From: Hypsibius dujardini
Lineage: Eukaryota > Tardigrada > Eutardigrada > Parachela > Hypsibiidae
Reading direction: 5' to 3'
NCBI GenBank assembly: GCA_001579985.1
Contig: LRSR01014122.1
Span: forward strand, 62,001-126,000
Length of the DNA stretch: 64,000 nucleotides
Shown piece by piece: positions 57,602 through 64,000 of this stretch (position 1 is its first letter; every line of letters begins with the position of its first letter). Below the pieces are notes generated by a model that was not told where the DNA came from, made no database searches, and saw only the letters and a program-made list of their open reading frames with translations. The translations under genes were made by a program, and so were the position numbers.

Positions 57602-59450
57602 ATGGCATTCGGAGATAAGAAGGAGAAGCGGTTGAAAGAGTCGCCCGACTCCCTTCACGATTTGATGCTGGACCGCAGCTCCCTGTCGCCATCCTTCCAG
57701 CGTGAGTGTGGTACGAATGGCGCAGGCCATATTGCGGAGTCGAATGCTGCCGCGGAGGAGAGTAAGAAAGACGCAGAAGTTGACGGCGAGCTCGAAGAAG
57801 ACCAACAGGTTCGTTTGGGTGAATTGCCCTCGTGTCGCTTTAATTGATTGATTGATTCGATTGACTTAATTTTTCGAAATTTCATCGATCGACTGGTCAG
57901 AACTTGATTGACAATTTATTGCTTGATTGATTGATTGATTGATTGTTAATCCAGTGAGTCACGTGGCATAAACTTGTGAGACGGTGCATTGATTGGTTGA
58001 ATTCGCAACAGATAACATTTTTTTACTGTGAAATTCTTTCCGTGCGAGTACTTTAGGGTGAACAATGATCTTCCTTTCAGACATTTGAAGACCATGACGA
58101 TATCTGCCGACGGCTAGAGCGTAGTTTGGGCCTAAACTGTTTCGGCGATGATGGGCGCAGTGTTGACGATTGGACCGGTAAGAAGAATAATGAGGAAGAA
58201 AGGAATGGATTTACGTCTTCCTTCTCTGTGGATGAAACAAGTTTGTTCAGCGAGATAAACATGAAAAAATGTTTTGGTAGAACTGGCCTCGGTCATCGGT
58301 TATCACTACGCGGAACAAATGAACCCCGCTTGGGTCAGGAGTGCCGGGTAAGACACCATGGCAAAGGGCAACTTTCAAGATTATCTCCATGTTTGCCCTT
58401 TTGTTTTGTAGGAAGCAAAACATCTCGCCGTCTGCTCTGCTGTTGTGCCTGATCTACATGGAGCGGCTGCACGTGACCAATCCCGACTTCCGTTACCGCC
58501 ATCTCATGACCTCCTCCGATCTGTTTGTTGTCTCGCTTATGTCAGCTTGTAAGTTCCTTTACGATGTCGGAGAGACCGGTGACTGCTACAACGGCACTTG
58601 GGCGCGACATTGCCGCATACCGATTAAACGGCTTAACCGAATGGAGGTTGACTTTTTGAATGGCCTCGACTGGAACCTCCAATCGGAAGCCGGGGAATTT
58701 GCAACTGTGATGGACAAGGTCCAAACCGAGTATGACTGTCCATTCGTTTCATGCCTCTTTTTCGTTCATTCTGTTCATTTTGGCGTGTTGATGACAGGAA
58801 TTTTTTTTCTTCTGCAGTATCGTCCGATCGAATCTTCGCTTTCACACTTCCATGACCTACGCGGACCTTGTCGCTCTCTCCAGCCTGTCTAATGGATTCT
58901 CATCCAATATGATACTCGAATGCATAGCCTCTGTCGCGAAGGTTTGTTCTTCTGTTGCTGTGAAATGTACCTTTATAACTGGTTTTAAAAGTACTTGTAT
59001 TTCTTGTAGATTTTCGCCGCCCTGACCGCTTCGTATATCCTTTTTGGGGTACTCACGCTAACCATCGGTGCCCCGATTGCCCTCAGTCTGACCGGTCGTG
59101 CCAGCAACTCGCAACCGACTAGCGATTCTTCCCCCACGGCGAGGAGCTCTTCGCTTCCATTGGTTTCAACCGCACCGGTGACTGTCTGCTCCGTCTTGCC
59201 CTCCTCCACCGCCGGCTTGACATGTAACGACTCGATCGAATCGCTGCTAGTGGCCAAATCATCATCCGTTCATCTTCCGAAAGGACCCTACCGTGATTTG
59301 GCTGCGCGACGTTCATCTCTAAAGTGGTTGTCCTCGGAAGCTGGATTGTCTCTGGCACCGTTGCACGGATTCAGTAGAATGGGTCTGGGATTGGGACTAG
59401 GCGGTGGTGGAGCGCCCAATATGGCGCACTTGCACTTCGTTGTGTTTTAG
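57602..59450 (+). CDS. Cnppd1: CNPPD1: cyclin Pas1/PHO80 domain protein with membrane helix
   Basis: CNPPD1 is a conserved, poorly studied protein with a PHO80-type cyclin fold. Exons 57602-57808, 58081-58347, 58416-58729, 58818-58941 and 59010-59450 give 450 codons plus stop. The N-terminal ~157 residues are acidic and poorly conserved. The cyclin domain starts at exon 3: ISPSALLLCLIYMERL, then NPDFRYRHLMTSSDLFVVSL, MSACKFLYDVGETGDCYN and LNRMEVDFLNGLDWNL, which match human CNPPD1 block by block. MTYADLVALS and a hydrophobic helix IFAALTASYILFGVLTLTIG at about residues 305-325 follow, as in the human protein. The tail is Ser-rich and ends in a Gly-rich GLGLGLGGGG stretch. The third-exon acceptor must be the GGAAG site at 58415 rather than the TAG five bases earlier, because only that keeps the frame. 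Confidence 0.9.
57840..57950. repeat. TGAT tetranucleotide repeats in CNPPD1 intron 1
   Basis: Two short blocks of GATT units at about 57842-57856 and 57927-57947. The same unit recurs at 49134-49150 and in the UBR7 upstream region. Confidence 0.8.
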
Positions 59451-60295
59451 TCTACTTTTTGCGCTTTTTTGATTCATGTTACATTTTCGCTGATCAACTG
59501 ACCGCCCGTCCAACCAAACAGTCGCATTTTCCTTCATCGTCATCAGCTCGTTACGTACTTGTTGGTGCCACTTGTTCTCGTGACTGAGCAGTTTCATTTG
59601 GAGAAGTAACAACTACAACCACTAAAACGCGTCTTCGTCTGTTGGCTCTGAGTCAGATAGACTACGAGTATTGCATGTACGACCATGTCTGACCTGATAG
59701 CCGTAAAAATTAAACCGGTTTGTCCAATAGATGTGTAGTTTTAATATGTGCTTTCAATATGGATTTGAAGTGATCAGAAACATACATTTTATTGCACATA
59801 AATTACCTTATTTTATTAATAATACTCAAAATGACGAAAAGAAACATTTATATTTTAAACTTTACTATTATTTTTATGAACTATTTGGAATTATGTTGTT
59901 TTGCACTTATTTATGCTTTTTAGTTAAACAGAACTGTAGGGCAAATTGAAATGAATTTTTATTTTCTAAATTGCCAAACTTGTGATTTATTGAAAGCAAG
60001 CTTCGTGGCAATTCTGCCTCGTGGCTTGACTGGCTGCTTGATTGACTCAGCCCGTTTATAAAGTAGCTATTAATCTCTTATTGATCCTTCAACTGCACCG
60101 AACTTTCTGTCACGGTCCCGCAAAACAAAAGATTCAGAAAAATTTTGTATAGATATCTAAAATTGAATAAAAAACAGCTATCAAGTGCGGCAGCAAAAGA
60201 AAAGGAAACCATAAAATGAGAAGAGTCGATCGTGCGAGGACGAGGTGGTGCGCTCAAGGAAGCTACTTCCGTAGTACTTCCATTCCTTCTTTACT
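59451..60295. other. Convergent 3' region of CNPPD1 and YPEL5
   Basis: About 850 AT-rich bases between facing stop codons. AATAAA reads on the minus strand near 59957 and 59985 (YPEL5 side) and on the plus strand near 60165. No coding exon seen. Confidence 0.5.
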
Positions 60296-60840
60296 CTACA
60301 TATATTGATCGTTTTGGTCTACCGACGTGTCCGACGATTCGACCAGGCCGGTTTGTTCCTCAATCAGATCGCGTTCCAGGATAAAGTGTCCTTCCTTATA
60401 ACGCTGGTCCTCTTCCGTGGCAAACTCATACCTGCAAAATGACCAATCAATCAATTATTGTCTAAAAGCCTAAATTGAAATGCCTCCATCGGTCAATCAA
60501 GGACGTTAACAAATTGACCAAATCATTACCACCATCCCAATTTGACCGAGCAGAGTTTGCACACGACGTCACGGACTTTGTGCCGACCCGTAATCATCAT
60601 CCGCGTTTCTGCCTTCAGAAGACGAACGTTGATGCAACTGCGGAAGAGGTAGGCACGACCTGGAAACATAAAAACATCAGCATGCAAATTTAGACAATCA
60701 ATCAATACATGCAACGCACCTGTGGCTCCTTGGAAGCGAGTGGACATGATTTCCGATCGGTTAGTCAGCGGAGTGGAGTGGCACGTTTTACAGCAATAAT
60801 ACCGTGGTCCATTGGGATGCTCCAAAAAGACAACACCCAT
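60296..60840 (-). CDS. Ypel5: Yippee-like 5 (YPEL5) zinc-binding protein
   Basis: YPEL5 is a Yippee-domain protein associated with the GID/CTLH ubiquitin ligase. Exons on the minus strand 60720-60840, 60533-60659 and 60296-60431 give 127 codons plus stop. The zinc ligands are the CKTC pair (Cys17, Cys20) and the CKLC pair (Cys74, Cys77). LTNRSEIMSTRFQGATGRAY, ITGRHKVRDVVC and YEFATEEDQRYKEGHFILER mark the YPEL5 branch rather than YPEL1-4. The spacing between the Cys pairs is 53 residues, one more than in human YPEL5, through a single-residue insertion after the first pair. Exon 2 ends in TG and exon 3 supplies the G of the Trp codon. Confidence 0.95.
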
Positions 60841-61793
60841 CTTAATGCAAGCAGCTGAATGTGGAGGGGCTAGGGGTTTTTTGGGGAGATGAAATCTACT
60901 GGTAATAATGCTCTTCTGGTAAATACTCCAGCTTCCGGTGTACATGTAAAGTACATGCATGTACATGTGAAGAGTCATTGGATTGATTGATTGACTATTT
61001 TTCCTTTGCGTTTTTGCGTTGTGCAATTTGTGTGCAAATCGGTAGAGTGCATGCATGCACACAGGGCACGATGCACGTGAAGTGCAGTGCGCACTGGTCA
61101 TTCTGGTGGTGGCGCCACCAGTTGCCTTGTAAGCATGAAATTTCCTCGAGTAATCCAGGTCCTCAACTCAAGCGAACGTCTCACCTTACATCTTACGAGG
61201 ACTAATTTGTCAATAAAGAGGTGCGCAATCAATTTGTACACGAGCTCGTCGGAACAATGGGCGCACGAGTCTCCGACTGACTACGGATCGAGAGACCCCC
61301 TAAAACAAACACCTTACAAGCATAACACGGTACCTGCTACCAATCACTCTCCCTGCTTGCGCCGTGGCTTGAAGTGGAGAGTACTATTGTAGTACCCTCC
61401 GTACCACGGCTGGACGATGTGCTAATTTCCGTACTAATCAACACTATTTCAAGAGGAGAGTTGTCTATTGACTTGCTGGTTCGTTTCATCGCCGTCTGAG
61501 TCAGCACATTGCCTTGTCGTGCCCGAGGACAGGAGGAAAAGCAAGAAAAACTTTAACCACTTTACCACCCTTCCCCCTTATTCCGAGCGTCATCAACGTG
61601 TTCCTGTCGCAAAAATGATTATCAGGCTTTTCTTGATGAAACACCACTCTAACTGAGAGGGATACATGTTCGTGAACTTGTCAAAGTAGACATCTCACAT
61701 TATTCCGGTATAGCCGTCTTCTCTGAATCTCTTTATGTCCTTTTTGTTGACTAGGTTCCTGTGGAATTCGGAGCGAGCTTTATACTTATTGGG
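60841..61793. promoter_or_regulatory. Divergent upstream region of YPEL5 and the protease gene
   Basis: About 950 bases between two start codons pointing apart. Holds both promoters. A short palindromic stretch of ACATGTA/CATGCATG units lies at about 60942-60970. No TATA box chosen. Confidence 0.45.
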
Positions 61794-63977
61794 ATGAAAC
61801 TCTCATTTGGGCAGGGAAATGATTTCCTGGTCATCCTCACGATGGGACTCCTTCATGTCTGTCTAGGCCAACAAGGTATGTCCTATTTACAGTATGTGGG
61901 TGGTTAAAAAACAACATTAGGGCATAGTCTAGTCCGGATGTTGATTTTGTATGTATCCGCGCTAAGAGAACAGAAACAATGGTTGGCTGTTTTCTCTTTT
62001 GATTAAAAGGTGTCAACGTACCGCAAGCGAGCTCGTGCCACAGAGTTGTGTCCGGGTCTGCGCAAGGCGGCACTCTAAAGTCCCACGATGGCTACCCCAA
62101 CACACCTTATTCCCCGGGATTTCAGTGTCGTTATGTGATTAATGTTCCTCCCGGACGGCATGCCGAAGTCACAATTGGGGGCTCCACTCTCGGACTCCGG
62201 CCGTGGGACTTTGCCATCTTGATCGACGGAACCGTGGCCAGCAAGCTTAACTTTATGTGTAATGTGGAACGATATAAACAGCTAGGAGTCGGTAAGTTCA
62301 AAGCTTATGCATGTTCTAATTATTAAAACTTTGAGTAAACCTTTTTTTCAAACTCTTTGTAGTCGGCGAAGATTATGTCGGTAAGTTCTACGATGAAAAG
62401 TCTGTTGACCCTCACTTGTTCTCTATCTCTCGGCCAGTACACCTATCCGCTTGCCAACCTGTTTGCTACCGGCCTCTTCCTGTGTGCAGGAGTCTAACTC
62501 TCTGCCTGTGTCAGTCTGTCTGTCAAAAGCAGAAAAAAACAAGTTTAAAATGAATATTTGCAGCCGTCGTTCAAAAGACTATTGGGACTGCGGGGACGAC
62601 TCATTCCATCAAAAGCACCTCTCCTACAATCGTCGTCGACTTTTGCGTCCACACATTTGCCAAAGAACTGAGTAATCGGAAAGGATTTGAGGTGAGATTC
62701 ACATCTACTCCTGGAAGCGTGACGAACAGTGGACAAAATGCGGAAGCAGCAGTCGCGAAACCCGCAGCATCAGGAGACCAGGATGAGAACCTTCCACAGC
62801 CTCAGCCTCAACAGCCGGATAAACCGAGACCACCGCCTGTTTCCAAACCGGAACCAATCTCTCGCAAAACTTGCGGTCGACCTCAGAATCCGCCATCGAA
62901 TAATCCTAATCGGATTGTTAATGGCGTGGTGGCGAGGGAGAACAGCTGGCCATGGATTTGTACGCTAGTGCAAAAACCGACGCAGCAGTTTTGTGGCTGC
63001 ACTTTGGTAGGATTCTTAAAGCCGGCAAACAGACAAAAGCCAACACAAAATAAAACAGTCAGAGAGACAGACACATAGACAAACAGACACACAAACAGAT
63101 AAGAGACACCCAGACACACAGACACTTAGGCAGACAAAGAGACAGACAGACAGAGGTACGGATATACATCCGATTTGTCTAATTGAGAGTGTTGTTTAAA
63201 GATTGCGGAGCGATGGATTGTGACAGCCGGTCATTGTGTAGACGGAAATTCTGAAGAAATGATGAAAGATTCCGTGCAAGTTTACCTGGGCGTGGAAAAC
63301 TTACGACAGGCCACAGCCAAACACAAGTACAACATTGTTCGCGTTATCCATCACGAAAATTACAATGACCCCGTGGGTTCGACTAGCAACGACATTGCTT
63401 TAATTAAATTGGATCGAGCCGTCGTTTTCTCAAACGACGCCATGCCTGCTTGTCTACCCAATAAGACGGTCCACGCCAAACCGTTTGTCCAAGCCGGAAG
63501 TAGCGGTCGACGAGTCTGTTACGTTGCTGGTGAGTTGCCCTTTATCATACCCCTTGAATAGTGATTCCTCGAATGACAGTCTCTTTTAAACAGGATGGGG
63601 AAGATTATACGACGGCCAGTCAGCCAGTACGTAAAACAACGCTAAAAAAGATTACCCTTAAATAGTTTTAACTTATATGAAATATGTGGTTTAGTTGACG
63701 GCGGGAAGATTGGCGCAGGAAGTGATCAGCTGCAGCAGGTAGCGATCGAAGTGATGCCGATGCCGGTGTGTAAGGCTTATATGACTGGCTACACCATCAT
63801 GGATAATGCAGTGAGTGTGAGATTCCTGTTCAAACCAATTCTGAATGTTGAAGAAAAAAAGTTGAAAATGTTAAATTTAAAGTAAGAAAAATAATGTACA
63901 CTTTATAATACGTCTTTTCGTTTAGTTCTGCGGAGGCTACGACAACGGCAAATTCGATTCGTGCCAAGGCGATTCTG
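61794..63977 (+). CDS. Secreted CUB-domain trypsin-like serine protease (3' end outside window)
   Basis: Exons 61794-61875, 62010-62291, 62363-62380, 62564-63006, 63202-63529, 63594-63626, 63695-63810 and 63926-63977; all phases agree. A signal peptide (FLVILTMGLLHVCLG) opens the protein. A CUB domain follows at about residues 37-150 (CHRVVSGSAQGGTL, SPGFQCRYVINVPPG, VVDFCVHTF, NRKGFEVRF), then a Pro/Gln-rich linker with CGRP, and the activation site R-IVNG. The protease domain shows His286 in VTAGHC, Asp339 in SNDIALIKL and Ser451 in CQGDSG. Asp445, six residues before the Ser, predicts trypsin-like specificity. The last exon stops after GATTCTG at a GTATGC donor, so the usual GP after GDSG should be in the next exon beyond the window. 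Likely an extracellular zymogen for immunity, clotting or development. Confidence 0.93.
62363..62380 (+). other. 18-nt microexon in the CUB domain
   Basis: TTTGTAG acceptor, 18 exonic bases coding VGEDYV across its junctions, then GTAAGT donor. In-frame, so skipping would remove six residues. Confidence 0.75.
63050..63158. repeat. CAGA-type array in protease intron
   Basis: CAGA, CACA and AGAC units in the intron 63007-63201, between the activation-site exon and the catalytic His exon. Confidence 0.85.
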
Positions 63978-64000
63978 GTATGCATTGGAAAGAAGCATAC

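Noticed and set aside
58405-58416. TTTTGTAG as the acceptor of CNPPD1 exon 3
   Set aside because: It breaks the frame after the phase-0 donor at 58348. The next AG, five bases later, restores the conserved ISPSALLL reading.
62690-62700. Possible intron donor GTGAG after GFE in the CUB domain
   Set aside because: Reading straight through gives VRFTS, the normal end of a CUB domain, and the frame continues into the linker.
63966-64000. Protease with GDSG followed by Met-His-Trp in place of the usual Gly-Pro
   Set aside because: A GTATGC splice donor follows GATTCTG exactly, so the exon ends there and the Gly-Pro codons should be in the next exon outside the window.
1-64000. tRNA, rRNA, snRNA genes, CRISPR arrays, retroviral or LTR elements
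   Set aside because: I looked for B-box-like GGTTCGA/GGTTCAA in a fitting fold, long direct terminal repeats and reverse-transcriptase motifs and found none I could support. The short tetranucleotide arrays have no spacers and are not CRISPR.

Overview
The window is nuclear DNA of an animal, about 64 kb with ten multi-exon protein genes, one probable single-exon gene and several long non-coding stretches. Introns are spliceosomal, mostly 60-400 nt. Family content (AF4/FMR2, MICAL, UBR7, TMEM230, FAM161, an aryl hydrocarbon receptor, ZMIZ, CNPPD1, YPEL5, a CUB-trypsin protease) is bilaterian. The receptor starts with a YATKRRRR peptide that I remember from arthropod Spineless, so a protostome, probably an ecdysozoan, is likely. 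Gene density and short introns would suit a small genome such as a tardigrade's, but I cannot fix the species.

Layout: 1-5539 (+) AFF/lilliputian-like gene, N-terminal exon missing. 6270-14550 (-) MICAL. 14551-20384 long region between divergent genes. 20385-23238 (+) UBR7. 24590-26548 (+) unrecognised secreted Gly/Pro-rich protein. 26667-26942 (-) possible GON7. 27163-27951 (-) TMEM230. 28302-31990 (+) FAM161, sharing a short divergent promoter region with TMEM230. 32.0-34.8 kb intergenic with a possible transposase scrap. 34767-41299 (+) AHR/Spineless. 41649-47404 (-) ZMIZ/Tonalli, tail to tail with AHR. 47405-57601 a 10 kb stretch with no convincing gene, rich in GA, CT, TG and TCTG repeats. 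57602-59450 (+) CNPPD1. 60296-60840 (-) YPEL5. 61794 to the right edge (+) CUB/trypsin protease. For nearly all genes the proposed exon lengths sum to whole codons, which supports the models.

The genes form no pathway or operon. Several are nuclear regulators (AFF in transcription elongation, AHR as bHLH-PAS receptor, ZMIZ as SP-RING coactivator). The others serve actin oxidation (MICAL), ubiquitylation (UBR7), vesicle traffic (TMEM230), cilia (FAM161), and secretion or proteolysis.

The most unusual structure is a family of imperfect TCTG/CAGA tetranucleotide arrays found in many longer introns and intergenic spaces, in both orientations, but in no coding exon I modelled. In at least five places arrays of opposite orientation flank one exon that encodes a key part of the protein: the MICAL LIM exon, the AHR bHLH exon, the AHR tail exon, the ZMIZ SP-RING exon and the ZMIZ Gln-rich exon. 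In the pre-mRNA such arrays could pair, which is the known arrangement that favours exon circularisation or skipping.
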